A stretch of 51,171 bases of DNA from Candidatus Rickettsiella isopodorum. Lineage in GTDB: Bacteria; Pseudomonadota; Gammaproteobacteria; Diplorickettsiales; Diplorickettsiaceae. Shown in pieces: positions 7,372 through 17,230 of the stretch. A program made the position numbers and the translations under genes. Under the pieces are notes generated by a model. That model did not search any database, was not told the origin of the DNA, and saw nothing but the letters and a program-made list of their open reading frames with translations. The stretch spans positions 1-51,171 of the forward strand of contig NZ_LUKY01000028.1 in assembly GCF_001881495.1 (NCBI RefSeq), read 5' to 3'. The first letter of the stretch is position 1. Each line of letters starts with the position of its first letter.

Positions 7372-10011
7372 ATGACTGAATTAAAAACTACTTTTCTTAA
7401 AGATTACACTCCACCTAGTTTTTTGATCAATAGGGTTGAATTAACTTTTAAATTAAATGAAAATTTGACTCAAGTTAATTCTCGTTTGGCGCTTACTCGA
7501 AACTCGATATCAGAAAATAAAAATAAACCACTGGTTTTGCAGGGTGAGAATTGCGAATTGATTTTTATTAAGCTCGATGCTCGACTTTTATCAAATAGCG
7601 ACTATCAACTTAAAGATAATGAACTTATTATTTTTCACGTACCCGATCAATTTAATCTTGAGATTGAAAATAGAATTAAACCTAAAGAAAATACAGCATT
7701 AAGTGGACTTTATGTTTCTCGAGGAATTTTTTGTACTCAATGTGAAGCCGAAGGTTTTCGTCGCATCACTTATTTTTTAGATCGACCGGATGTATTGGCC
7801 CGTTATACGACTACTATTATTGCTGACAAAAAGAAATATCCCATTTTGTTATCCAACGGAAATAAAATCACACAGCAGGATTTAGAAAATAATCAACATT
7901 CTGTTACTTGGGAAGATCCGTTTAAAAAACCCAGTTATTTATTTGCTTTGGTTGCAGGCGATTTAGAATATAGTCAAAATGAATTTGTGACTCAATCACA
8001 GCGAAAAATAAATTTACAGATTTTTTCAGAAAAAGGTGAGAAAAATAAATGCCATCATGCGATGGAATCTTTAAAAAAAGCCATGCGTTGGGATGAACAA
8101 GCCTATGGTCGCGAATATGATTTAGACATATTCATGATTGCGGTCATCGATGATTTCAATATGGGCGCCATGGAAAATAAAGGACTTAATATTTTTAATG
8201 CGCAGACCATTTTGGCGGATCCGAGTTCAGCAACTGACGTAGATTATAGTTATATTACTAAAGTTGTAGGACATGAGTATTTTCATAATTGGACCGGTAA
8301 TCGCATTACGTGTCGCGATTGGTTTCAATTAAGTCTTAAAGAAGGCTTGACGGTCTTTCGTGAACAGGAATTTAGTGAATCTATTGGCAATCCTGCGACT
8401 GAACGGATTAACACGGTAAGACAATTAAGAGCGATGCAGTTTGCAGAAGATGCAGGTCCTTTAGCTCATCCCGTGCAACCTGATTCTTATATTGAGATTA
8501 ATAATTTCTATACCATGACCGTGTATGAAAAAGGCGCTGAAATCATTCGCATGATGAAGGTCTTAGTGGATCCAGAATTATTTCGCAAAGGTATGGATGA
8601 TTATTTTACTGTTCATGATGGACAAGCAGTTACTATAGAAGATTTTGTTAAATCAATCGAGAAAGGGAGTGGTTATGATCTACAACAATTTCGTCGTTGG
8701 TATAAGCAATCCGGGACACCCGAATTACAGGTGGATTACCATTATTCACCGGAAGAAAAAACCTTTGATTTGATTCTTAAACAACATTGCCCTGCTACAC
8801 CTGGTCAACCGACTAAAAAACCTTTTTATATTCCTTTAGTGATGGCTTTATTTAATCCAGCGGGCCAAGCGATTGACTTACAGTTAGTCGGTGATGATAC
8901 ACCTCTGGGGACGCAATGCACATTAAAACTCAGAGAATCTGAGCATGTTTTCCAGTTTGTTAACGTCGATGTTAAACCAATTCCTTCTTTATTGAGAAAT
9001 TTTTCTGCTCCAGTAAAATTGAAGGTTAAGTATTCTGACAAGGATCTCGCCTTTTTAATGCAATCGGATACCGATGGCTTTAATCGATGGGATGCTGCGC
9101 AGGAATTAGCTAGTCGAATTGTGTTGCGCCGAATTCAATCCTCATCAACGCTAGAAGATTCAGCCGTTAGTGAGCTATTTAAAGGATATAAAATTCTATT
9201 TGCTGAGGATAAGCAGGACAGTAAGGATTTATTGGCAGAATTACTCAGTTTACCGAGTGAAGCTGCTTTTGCAGAACAAATGCTTATTATTGATATCGAT
9301 GGTATTCATGAAGAAAGGGAATGGTTGCGTTTTCAGTGCGCTAAAAAACTAGAAAATAATTTTTTACACTGTTATCAAGCCTGCCATGATTTAAAACCTT
9401 ATGTTTTTGATAAGCAGTCGGTAACGAATCGACGTTTAGCTAACATAAGTTTAACCTATCTCATGTTATTGCAAGACCCTAACGTGCATCATCTCTGTGT
9501 GAATCATTACAAAAAAGCCGATAACTTAACCGACAGGATTGTGGCATTAAGCGAAATAGTCAATCATAATTTATCGCAAAGAGATCGTTTTTTAAAAGAG
9601 TTTTATGAAAAAAATTCAGCGAATTCTTTAGTGGTTTGTAAATGGTTAGCCATACAAGCGCGTGCTCCATTGCCTGATACCTTACATCAGGTTAAAAAAT
9701 TACTGAAGCATCCTGCTTTTGATTGGAAGAATCCGAATAAAATTCGATCCTTGATTGGTGTTTTTTGTTCAGAAAATCGTAGTCAATTTCATGATCGTTC
9801 AGGTGCCGGCTATGTATTTTTAAGTGAGCAAATACAGCACCTTGATCTTATCAATCCTCAGATAGCGGCGCGTTTAGTAAAACCTTTTACACAATGGAAG
9901 CGTTTTGATGTTGATCGTCAAGCCTTAATGCACGAACAACTAGAGAAGCTTATTAAAATACAGGGACTTTCTTCAGACGTGTATGAAATGGTGAGTAAAA
10001 GTTTGTTATAA
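7372..10011 (+). CDS. pepN: Aminopeptidase N (M1 family)
   Basis: This 879-residue cytoplasmic zinc metallopeptidase removes N-terminal residues from peptides, and its length matches the gammaproteobacterial PepN group. The substrate-recognition motif GAMEN is at about 265-269. The zinc site HEYFHNW starts at about 301, with the third ligand Glu about 20 residues on (LKEGLTVFREQEF). The C-terminal half is the helical PepN-specific domain. GGTGAAA precedes the start at good spacing. The stop codon TAA at 10009-10011 is immediately followed by a copy of the dispersed palindromic element. Confidence 0.96.
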   Translation: MTELKTTFLKDYTPPSFLINRVELTFKLNENLTQVNSRLALTRNSISENKNKPLVLQGENCELIFIKLDARLLSNSDYQLKDNELIIFHVPDQFNLEIENRIKPKENTALSGLYVSRGIFCTQCEAEGFRRITYFLDRPDVLARYTTTIIADKKKYPILLSNGNKITQQDLENNQHSVTWEDPFKKPSYLFALVAGDLEYSQNEFVTQSQRKINLQIFSEKGEKNKCHHAMESLKKAMRWDEQAYGREYDLDIFMIAVIDDFNMGAMENKGLNIFNAQTILADPSSATDVDYSYITKVVGHEYFHNWTGNRITCRDWFQLSLKEGLTVFREQEFSESIGNPATERINTVRQLRAMQFAEDAGPLAHPVQPDSYIEINNFYTMTVYEKGAEIIRMMKVLVDPELFRKGMDDYFTVHDGQAVTIEDFVKSIEKGSGYDLQQFRRWYKQSGTPELQVDYHYSPEEKTFDLILKQHCPATPGQPTKKPFYIPLVMALFNPAGQAIDLQLVGDDTPLGTQCTLKLRESEHVFQFVNVDVKPIPSLLRNFSAPVKLKVKYSDKDLAFLMQSDTDGFNRWDAAQELASRIVLRRIQSSSTLEDSAVSELFKGYKILFAEDKQDSKDLLAELLSLPSEAAFAEQMLIIDIDGIHEEREWLRFQCAKKLENNFLHCYQACHDLKPYVFDKQSVTNRRLANISLTYLMLLQDPNVHHLCVNHYKKADNLTDRIVALSEIVNHNLSQRDRFLKEFYEKNSANSLVVCKWLAIQARAPLPDTLHQVKKLLKHPAFDWKNPNKIRSLIGVFCSENRSQFHDRSGAGYVFLSEQIQHLDLINPQIAARLVKPFTQWKRFDVDRQALMHEQLEKLIKIQGLSSDVYEMVSKSLL

Positions 10012-10134
10012 ACTCTTCGCACTTGAATTTTTGACTGTGTTGCCGCTCAACTCGCAATCCTCATGTATCTTGAATACACTGCGGTTGCTTCGTTTTCGCG
10101 GCGCCTTGCCAAAAATCCCATTGCTGTGAGTATA
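10012..10134 (+). repeat. Dispersed palindromic element, copy A
   Basis: This is a 123-bp element directly after the pepN stop codon. It starts ACTCTTCGCACTTGAATTTTTG and ends CAAAAATCCCATTGCTGTGAGTATA. Its two ends are imperfect inverted repeats of each other (TTG.ATTTTTG), and a central part, GCAATCCTCATGTAT...ATACACTGCGGTTGC, also pairs loosely. It closely resembles the copies near 39.9 and 49.2 kb (inverted) and a shortened copy at 47.1 kb. It fills most of the gap between the convergent 3' ends of pepN and the next transporter. No protein is encoded, so this is a MITE- or REP-type sequence. Confidence 0.85.
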
Positions 10135-10172
10135 AAGTATTTTATACGACCGCATTTGAGAATTTTTGAAGA

Positions 10173-11075
10173 TTAAATAGTTTGTTTAGCTAAAAAGATA
10201 CCCACTAAGGCGATCAGCATCCCGATCATTTGACTGAAACTTAGATATTCTGAAAAGAAGTACCAACCTGCCATTGAAGCGACCATCGGTTGGATAAGCA
10301 GGGCGGTTGATGAAAAGGTAACCGGTAAATACGGTAAGGCGTAAGCGATTAATCCTTGTCCTAAAATATGTGCAAACAAAGCTAAAGCAAATAAAATAAT
10401 CCATGCCATTTCTGTTTGCGGTATAGCAAGCTCACCCGATAGGCACGTGATGGTAAGTAAAGTGAGCATACTGGCAAAAGTGGATATCGCCATACTGGAA
10501 AAAGCTGTAAATTTTTTACGCGCTCGATTTAAAACTAATAAATAACCGGCATAGAAAAAGGCAGTGATAAAGGCTAATCCATCACCAATGCGGATATTTT
10601 TGTCCATATGGAAGCTGGGATGAATTAAGACAGCGATACCTAATATGGCTAATAATAAACCAATCACTAACTTTTTTTGTGGTGGTCTGCGTAAAACAAT
10701 CCATCCCCATAAAGCGATAATGATGGGTGAAAAGTTAGCAATTAAAGTCGAATTGGCGATGGTCGTATATTGAATAGAAAGATGCCATGTGGCGAGATCA
10801 CCGCCAAATAAAACGCCAGAAAATAATAGCCAAAGATAATCTTTTAAGGTCGGCGCTTGCTTATCATCGGGGCGTGTATAGCCTTGTCCTAACGAAAGTA
10901 AAGTTAAAATGGGAAAGGCGATAGCTACGCGCCAAAATCCAGTCGCAATGGGACCCACTTCGCTTAATCGGACAAAAATAGGAGCAAAACCTATCGCTAT
11001 AGCACCTATCACTAAATATAATAAGGCAAGTTTACGTTTTTTTTCTGAACCAATTCTTTTTAAATACTTGACCAT
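10173..11075 (-). CDS. EamA/DMT-superfamily transporter
   Basis: This 300-residue, ten-helix inner-membrane protein has two EamA halves. The first is LLYLVIGAIAIGFAPIFVRLSEVGPIATGFWR. The second follows NIRIGDGLAFITAFFYAGYLLV and ends with SFSQMIGMLIALVGIFLA. The first-helix FAPIFVRLS and W/R.A elements are typical of RhaT/YdcZ-like exporters. The substrate is unknown. A GGAGC lies seven to eight bases upstream of the ATG. The basic N-terminus (KYLKRIGSEKKRK) agrees with an inside N-terminus. It is convergent with pepN. Confidence 0.88.
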   Translation of the reverse strand: MVKYLKRIGSEKKRKLALLYLVIGAIAIGFAPIFVRLSEVGPIATGFWRVAIAFPILTLLSLGQGYTRPDDKQAPTLKDYLWLLFSGVLFGGDLATWHLSIQYTTIANSTLIANFSPIIIALWGWIVLRRPPQKKLVIGLLLAILGIAVLIHPSFHMDKNIRIGDGLAFITAFFYAGYLLVLNRARKKFTAFSSMAISTFASMLTLLTITCLSGELAIPQTEMAWIILFALALFAHILGQGLIAYALPYLPVTFSSTALLIQPMVASMAGWYFFSEYLSFSQMIGMLIALVGIFLAKQTI

Positions 11076-11320
11076 AAATTAAGCTCCAATTAGAGAAATC
11101 TTTTTTATTTTTTAAAATTATCGATGGGTAGATTTATCTCCCAATAGTTTAATTAAAGCATAGTTTGTTGTGGGCGTAGGGATAAGTTTTTTCTTATCTT
11201 GATTAGGCGTGAATGAGGTATGATTCGCTTTAATTTTTCACAAAGTTCTAAAAATATCGTCTATGATAGGAAAGTACACTTAAAAAATGTGTATATAACA
11301 GGTAAAAATGGACAGATGTA

Positions 11321-12826
11321 ATGTGGGTTTTTTATAGGAGCTATTATCAATTTGCCATGATTGCCATGATGTTGGGTAGCCTAAGTGCTTGCCTGGTGGG
11401 GCCTGATTTTGAACCGCCTGAACCTCCGAAGATAAATCATTACACCAAACCCCCTTGGCCTTGTAGAACTGCCAGCGCACCAGGGCATGGAGGCGCTTCG
11501 CAGCAATTTATTCAAGCTAAAACTATTTCTGCAGAATGGTGGCGTTTATTTCATTCACCTAAAATAAATAAACTCATTTGCCAAGGGTTAACCAACAGCC
11601 CTAATTTAAAAGCGGCTAAAGCTACCTTACTTGAAGCACAGGAAAATCTAAGCGCGGGGATAGGTAATGGTTTGTTTCCCAATATCGCAGCTGCAGTGAC
11701 CGCACAACGTGGTTCCAATACGGGGTTTTTTAATTCATCCAATGCGGCAAGTGATACGTTAACCACCAGTGGGATTCCTACGTCCGTATTTAATCTATTT
11801 AATGCCTCAGTAAATGCTTCATATCTACTGGATTTTTTTGGAGGGGTGCGACGACAAATACAAGGGTTACAATCGCAAGTAGAATATCAATATTTTGAAC
11901 TTCGCGCGGCCTATCTGAGTCTAACGTCCAATATTGTAACGACGGCTATTACCATAGCCTCATTGCATAGACAGATTTGTGTAACTAAACAATTGATACG
12001 AGAGCAAGCTGAGCAATTGGCAATCATAAAAAAACAATTTGATCTCGGTGGTGTTTCACAAATTGAGGTCGTTGCACAACAAACCCAATTAGCACAAACT
12101 CGAGCTGCTTTACCGCCTTTAGAAAAGAGTTGGGCACAAGCACGTCACTTACTGGCTATTTTAGTCGGTGCTTTTCCTAGTGAATGTTATGTTATTCCGT
12201 CTTTGGATTTGAATGAGTTGCACTTACCGACTGAACTTCCATTGAGTGTGCCATCGGCTTTAGTTCGGCAAAGACCCGATGTGCGTGCTGCTGAAGCATT
12301 ATGGGAAGCGGCTAATGCTCAAATAGGGGTTGCTACGGCTAACTTATATCCACAGTTTACGTTGAATGGTTCTTGGGGAAAATCTAATTCAGTGGGTAGT
12401 AAAGTTTTTGGCTCGCAGAGTAATTTATGGAATATTGGAGGAGCATTATTTCAACCACTTTTTCGAGGAGGTGCTTTACTGGCTGAACGTCGTGCGGCTA
12501 TTGCCGCTTATGATGTAGCGGCGGCACAGTATCGAGAAGTGGTGTTGCAAGCTTTTCAAAATGTAGCGGATACGTTACGGGCTATAGAAGCGGATGCTCG
12601 AGAAATGCGCGCACAAAAACAGGCCGAATCAGCGGCTTATGCTAATTTATATTTGGTGAGACAACAATTTTTTCTAGGTGGTGTTAGTTACCTTTCTTTA
12701 TTGGATGCACAACGACAATATCAGCAAACACGGATTAGCTTGGTTCAAGCTGAAGCGAGTCGATATGCGGATACAGCCGCTTTATTTCAAGCTTTAGGGG
12801 GTGGATGGTGGAACTCGGATTGTTAG
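11321..12826 (+). CDS. Outer-membrane factor lipoprotein of an RND efflux system (NodT family)
   Basis: This is a 501-residue TolC-like lipoprotein. The short signal peptide ends in a lipobox, LSAC, with acylated Cys at about residue 24. It is followed by LVGPDFEPPEPP, the standard NodT/OprM opening (VGPDY..P). Two repeated OEP domains follow, with long helices rich in Gln/Ala and conserved VRQRPDVRAAE and GVATANLYPQF. By family knowledge it is the trimeric channel through the outer membrane. Start choice is uncertain: the ATG at 11321 supplies an Arg for the signal peptide, while the ATG at 11357 lies about 16 bases after AGGAG. It is the first gene of a three-gene efflux operon; the adaptor starts 15 bases after its stop. 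Confidence 0.93.
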   Translation: MWVFYRSYYQFAMIAMMLGSLSACLVGPDFEPPEPPKINHYTKPPWPCRTASAPGHGGASQQFIQAKTISAEWWRLFHSPKINKLICQGLTNSPNLKAAKATLLEAQENLSAGIGNGLFPNIAAAVTAQRGSNTGFFNSSNAASDTLTTSGIPTSVFNLFNASVNASYLLDFFGGVRRQIQGLQSQVEYQYFELRAAYLSLTSNIVTTAITIASLHRQICVTKQLIREQAEQLAIIKKQFDLGGVSQIEVVAQQTQLAQTRAALPPLEKSWAQARHLLAILVGAFPSECYVIPSLDLNELHLPTELPLSVPSALVRQRPDVRAAEALWEAANAQIGVATANLYPQFTLNGSWGKSNSVGSKVFGSQSNLWNIGGALFQPLFRGGALLAERRAAIAAYDVAAAQYREVVLQAFQNVADTLRAIEADAREMRAQKQAESAAYANLYLVRQQFFLGGVSYLSLLDAQRQYQQTRISLVQAEASRYADTAALFQALGGGWWNSDC

Positions 12827-12841
12827 TAGAGGATCACAAAC

Positions 12842-13993
12842 GTGCATAGGTTAAAAAAGCATTTTAATCGACCCATGATCATCATGTTGATCAGCGTCGG
12901 TACGCTTTTTATTCTAATTTTTGCTTATCAAACGATTAATCATTTCTTTATTCGACATGCGATGCAAAAAAATATTTCACCGGTTGTCACTGTTTCAGCT
13001 ATGCGCGTTTCATATTCATGGTGGCAACCTAAGATTTTGACCTACGGTAGTATGCGTGCGGTAAACGGAGTCTATGTTACCACTGAATTAGCTGGATTAG
13101 TGCGTATGGTTTATTTGAAGCCAGGCGCGGAAGTTAAGGAAGGAGATGTTTTAGTACAACTTAACGCCGATTCAGATGTGGCATTATTGCATTCATTAGA
13201 AGCACAAGAGAAATTAGCTGAAATTATCTATCATCGTGATAGGGCACAATTTGCTGTCAAAGCGATTAGTAAAGCGGTGCTTGATACGGATGAGCAAAAT
13301 TTAAAAAATTTAACTGCACAAGTCGCTCAACAAGAAGCGATAGTCGCTAAAAAAACTTTAAAAGCACCGTTTAGTGGTCGTTTAGGTGTTTCGACTGTAA
13401 ACGTAGGCCAATATCTTAATCCGGGTGATCAAGTCGTTACTTTACAAGCCTTAGATCCACTCTATGCCGATTTTTTTATTCCACAGCAGAAGTTAGTGCA
13501 GTTACATATAGGATCCATAGTTAACATTAGAACAGATACCTATCCAGATAAAATTTTTACTGGAAAAGTGACTACCATCAATCCGATTGTGGATGTTAAT
13601 ACGCGAAACGTGCAAATTGAAGCGACCATCGCTAATCCACAATCTGAATTATATCCTGGTATGTTTGTTTCAGCGGAAGTGCAAACGAGTCCACTTAAAC
13701 ACTATTTAACTTTGCCACAGACGGCAATTAGCTTTAACCCTTATGGAGAGATCGCTTATATCGTGCAACAAAAAGGAAAGGATAAAAATGGAAAATCACA
13801 ACTTAGTGTCCTACAAACTTTTGTGACGACGGGTGAAAAACGCGGCGATCAAATTGCAATTTTAGACGGTCTGAAAGAAGGTGAAATGGTCGTTACGAGT
13901 GGACAGCTCAAACTAAAGAATGGCAGTTTAGTCGTGATTAATAATTCAGTGGTGCCGAATAATAATCCAGCACCAGTAGCTATTGATGAATAA
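12842..13993 (+). CDS. RND efflux periplasmic adaptor (HlyD/AcrA family)
   Basis: This 383-residue membrane-fusion protein is anchored by one N-terminal helix (about 12-32). The lipoyl half-motif VYVTTELAGLVRMVYLKPGAEVKEGDVLVQL is followed by a short helical hairpin and then the second lipoyl half, with KAPFSGRLGVSTVNVGQYLNPGD, a clear adaptor signature. Beta-barrel and membrane-proximal domains follow (RTDTYPDKIFTGKVTTINP...RNVQIEATIANP). It links the pump to the outer-membrane factor. It starts with GTG at 12842 behind GAGGA. The order OMF-adaptor-pump is less common than adaptor-pump-OMF. Confidence 0.94.
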   Translation: MHRLKKHFNRPMIIMLISVGTLFILIFAYQTINHFFIRHAMQKNISPVVTVSAMRVSYSWWQPKILTYGSMRAVNGVYVTTELAGLVRMVYLKPGAEVKEGDVLVQLNADSDVALLHSLEAQEKLAEIIYHRDRAQFAVKAISKAVLDTDEQNLKNLTAQVAQQEAIVAKKTLKAPFSGRLGVSTVNVGQYLNPGDQVVTLQALDPLYADFFIPQQKLVQLHIGSIVNIRTDTYPDKIFTGKVTTINPIVDVNTRNVQIEATIANPQSELYPGMFVSAEVQTSPLKHYLTLPQTAISFNPYGEIAYIVQQKGKDKNGKSQLSVLQTFVTTGEKRGDQIAILDGLKEGEMVVTSGQLKLKNGSLVVINNSVVPNNNPAPVAIDE

Positions 13994-14066
13994 ACCAATG
14001 GAATGGAAGACAAAGTGAGCTATTTTTAAAGGATGAGCTCGTTTTAGTTTAAGGATAGCGGTTTTT

Positions 14067-17000
14067 ATGCGCTTTACGGATATTTTTATTCAGCGACCTG
14101 TGTTAGCAACCGTGATTAGTTTATTAATCTTGGTGTTAGGAATACGTTCGTTAACTTTGTTGCAAGTTCGGCAATATCCTTATACTGAGAATGCCGTAAT
14201 AACGGTTTCTACAGTATATACGGGTGCTGATCCTGCTTTAATTGCAGGATTTATCACGACACCACTAGAAAATTCAATTGCGCAGGCGCAAGGAATTGAT
14301 TATTTAACTTCAAGTAGTACACAAGGTAGTAGTTCGATACAAGCTAATTTGCTATTGAATTACGATCCGAATAAAGCATTAACTGAAATTAATACCAAGG
14401 TCAATGCCGTTATTAATCAGCTACCTAAACAATCTCAACAACCTACGTTGAGTATTGCTATTGGTGAAACCATCGATTCGATGTATATCGGTTTTTATAG
14501 TCCGAAGTTAGCGAGCAATCAAATTACGGATTATCTGACTCGAGTGGTACAACCGAAATTACAAAGTGTTCATGGTGTACAACAGGCTGAAATTGTTGGT
14601 CAACATTTATTTTCACTCCGTGCTTGGTTGGATCCCGCTAAATTAGCTTCTTATGGTTTAGGTGCTGATGATGTGGCGAATGCACTAGCTAACAATGATT
14701 TTATTGCGGCGGTCGGACGTACCAAAGGGGATATGGTCACCGTTGATTTAACCGTAAACACTGGTTTAAACAACGTAGAACAATTTCAGAACTTAATTGT
14801 CAAAGCACAAAATGGCGCCATTATACGTTTAAAAGATGTCGCTAAAGTGACGTTAGGTTCACAAAGTTATAACACAGCGGTTAAATTTGACAACAAACCG
14901 GCTGTTTATATCGGCATTAAAGTAGCGCCGACTGCTAATGTGCTTTCTGTTATTAAAAATATAAGAAAAGCTATGCCCGATATTACTGCACAATTGCCGC
15001 AGGGATTAAACGGAAAAATTGTTTATGATGAAAGTCGCTATATCAATAGTTCTATCCATGAAGTGATGACCAGTTTGATAGAAGCTTTAGTGATCGTTAC
15101 GTTGGTTATCTTTTTATTTTTAGGCTCCATCCGCTCAGTCATTATTCCGGTTATTGCTATGCCCCTATCCTTAATAGGGGCATTTTTTATTATGTTATTG
15201 TTGGGTTATACGATAAATTTACTGACGTTGTTAGCTTTAGTATTAGCCATAGGTTTGGTCGTCGATGATGCAATTATTATTGTAGAAAATATTTATCGAC
15301 ACATCGAATTAGGTCAATCACCCTTTGAAGCGGCTATCAAAGGGGCGCGAGAGTTGGCTGTTCCCATCATTTCGATATCGGTCGTTTTAATTGCGGTTTA
15401 TGTGCCGATAGGTTTCATGGGTGGATTAACGGGCGCACTGTTTACTGAATTTGCCTTTACTTTAGCGGGGGCAGTTGCGATTTCTGCCATTATTGCCTTA
15501 ACGCTTTCTCCCATGATGTGCGCGCTCTCTTTAAAGCCCAGTGTTAAAGATCAGCATAAAGGTTTTGTTGGTTTTATTGATGCTAAATTTGCTAAATTAC
15601 GTGAATTTTATGAGCGCCTTTTACATGGGTCATTGAATAATGTATCGGTAACCATCGTATTTGCATTTATTATTTTAAGTAGTATTTATTTTTTATATGC
15701 TACTTCTAAGAATGAATTAGCACCTCAAGAAGACCAAGGAATTATTATCAGCTTATTAACTGCAGCACCTAATGCGACTTTGCAGCAAACGCAATTATAT
15801 TCCAATCAGGTGTTTAAAATTTTTGAAACTTATCCTGAAACAGATCATGTTTTTCAATTAGATGGCGTTAATGGACTGAATACCAGTATTGGTGGAATGG
15901 TCTTTAAACCATGGAATGAACGTAAGCGCACCACCAATCAATTACAACCCCAGATACAACATTTATTTGATGGTATCGCGGGAGCACGAGTGGCTGCATT
16001 TCAAAAACCTTCTTTACCGGGTGGAGGGAGTGGATTACCGGTGCAGTTTGTTATAACCACTACCGATGATTATATTAAATTAAATGATGTTTCTCAAACG
16101 TTATTAGACGAAGCGCGTAAAACGGGCTTGTTTGTTTATTTGGATAGTGATCTTAAATTAGATAAACCTCAAACAACGATACAACTCGATCGTGATAAAG
16201 CATCTCAACTTGGGTTAACGATGGCTGATGTGGGTGATTTATTAGCTTCTGCGATGAGTGAGAATTATATTAATTATTTTAATTTTGACGGTCGATCTTA
16301 CCAAGTTATCCCTCAGGTGATGCGAGGTTATCGTTTGAATGCCGATCAATTGCTAAGTTATTATTTAAAGATTCCCAATGGTTCGGTGATTCCTTTATCC
16401 ACGATAGCCCGATTAAAAACTATTGTAGTACCAGAATCGATTAATCATTTTCAGCAATTAAATTCAGCCACTATTTCAGCTGTTCCTTTTCCTGGTGTGA
16501 CTATGGGAGGTGCATTGCAAGGCTTGCAAACTATAGCGAAAAAAATATTTCCAGAAAACTATACTATGGATTATGCGGCTCAATCTCGGCAATATCAGCA
16601 AGAAAGTAGTGCATTAATTTTAACTTTTTTCTTAGCTTTAATTATTATTTTTCTTTGTTTGGCAGCACAATTCGAAAGTTTTCGTGATCCATTGATTATT
16701 TTAGTCAGTGTTCCTATGTCAATTTGTGGTGCACTTATTTTTATAAGTTTAGGTATAGGCGGAGCGAGTTTAAATATTTATACGGAAGTGGGTTTAGTAA
16801 CTTTAATAGGTTTAATTAGCAAACATGGGATTTTGATTGTGCAATTTGCTAACGATTTACAGCAAGAAGGCCATAAAAAACGCGAAGCCATACAAATGGC
16901 TGCCGGTATTCGGCTGCGACCCATCTTAATGACGACCGCTTCGATGGTCTTAGGTGTAATTCCATTAATTTTGGCGACAGGAGCAGGAGCTATTAGTCGT

Positions 17001-17150
17001 TTTAATATTGGTTTAGTGATTGCATCTGGAATTTCTATTGGGACTTTATTTACTTTATTTGTTGTGCCGGCCATGTATTTATTACTGGCTCAGGATCATC
17101 ACGCTCAGACTGTCAGTGATATGCCGCAAGATTCGATTCTAGAGAGGTAA
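14067..17150 (+). CDS. RND multidrug efflux pump, inner-membrane subunit
   Basis: This 1027-residue, 12-helix HAE1-type permease begins with the family signature MRFTDIFIQRPVLATVI. The two adjacent Asp of helix 4 that relay protons are present (VVDDAIIIVENIYRH, D400-D401). Two large periplasmic porter/docking loops lie between helices 1-2 and 7-8. The C-terminal half holds GLISKHGILIVQFAND and RLRPILMTT. The proton-driven pump exports drugs or other amphiphiles through the two preceding gene products. AAGGATAG lies upstream of the ATG. The nearest characterised relatives would be AcrB/MexB or MdtB-type pumps, and the substrate range is not predictable. A run of TA repeats follows the stop. 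Confidence 0.96.
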   Translation: MRFTDIFIQRPVLATVISLLILVLGIRSLTLLQVRQYPYTENAVITVSTVYTGADPALIAGFITTPLENSIAQAQGIDYLTSSSTQGSSSIQANLLLNYDPNKALTEINTKVNAVINQLPKQSQQPTLSIAIGETIDSMYIGFYSPKLASNQITDYLTRVVQPKLQSVHGVQQAEIVGQHLFSLRAWLDPAKLASYGLGADDVANALANNDFIAAVGRTKGDMVTVDLTVNTGLNNVEQFQNLIVKAQNGAIIRLKDVAKVTLGSQSYNTAVKFDNKPAVYIGIKVAPTANVLSVIKNIRKAMPDITAQLPQGLNGKIVYDESRYINSSIHEVMTSLIEALVIVTLVIFLFLGSIRSVIIPVIAMPLSLIGAFFIMLLLGYTINLLTLLALVLAIGLVVDDAIIIVENIYRHIELGQSPFEAAIKGARELAVPIISISVVLIAVYVPIGFMGGLTGALFTEFAFTLAGAVAISAIIALTLSPMMCALSLKPSVKDQHKGFVGFIDAKFAKLREFYERLLHGSLNNVSVTIVFAFIILSSIYFLYATSKNELAPQEDQGIIISLLTAAPNATLQQTQLYSNQVFKIFETYPETDHVFQLDGVNGLNTSIGGMVFKPWNERKRTTNQLQPQIQHLFDGIAGARVAAFQKPSLPGGGSGLPVQFVITTTDDYIKLNDVSQTLLDEARKTGLFVYLDSDLKLDKPQTTIQLDRDKASQLGLTMADVGDLLASAMSENYINYFNFDGRSYQVIPQVMRGYRLNADQLLSYYLKIPNGSVIPLSTIARLKTIVVPESINHFQQLNSATISAVPFPGVTMGGALQGLQTIAKKIFPENYTMDYAAQSRQYQQESSALILTFFLALIIIFLCLAAQFESFRDPLIILVSVPMSICGALIFISLGIGGASLNIYTEVGLVTLIGLISKHGILIVQFANDLQQEGHKKREAIQMAAGIRLRPILMTTASMVLGVIPLILATGAGAISRFNIGLVIASGISIGTLFTLFVVPAMYLLLAQDHHAQTVSDMPQDSILER

Positions 17151-17162
17151 ATTTATTTATTT

Positions 17163-17178
17163 TATATATATATATATA
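17163..17178. repeat. (TA)8 dinucleotide run
   Basis: Eight uninterrupted TA dinucleotides lie between the pump stop codon and the porin gene, about 50 bases upstream of the latter. Such runs can change length by slippage. Here the run could form or displace a promoter -10 element. Confidence 0.7.
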
Positions 17179-17230
17179 GGCCAAGAGTTGTTAAGCTTAG
17201 AAACGGATGAATTTTTATAGGGATATGGGT

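Noticed and set aside
16778-17074. A 98-codon open frame antisense to the end of the RND pump gene
   Set aside because: It lies fully inside a well-supported gene, has no ribosome-binding site, and its composition mirrors the complementary codons. The same holds for other antisense frames inside murC, coxA, coxB, oxyR and the cytochrome gene.
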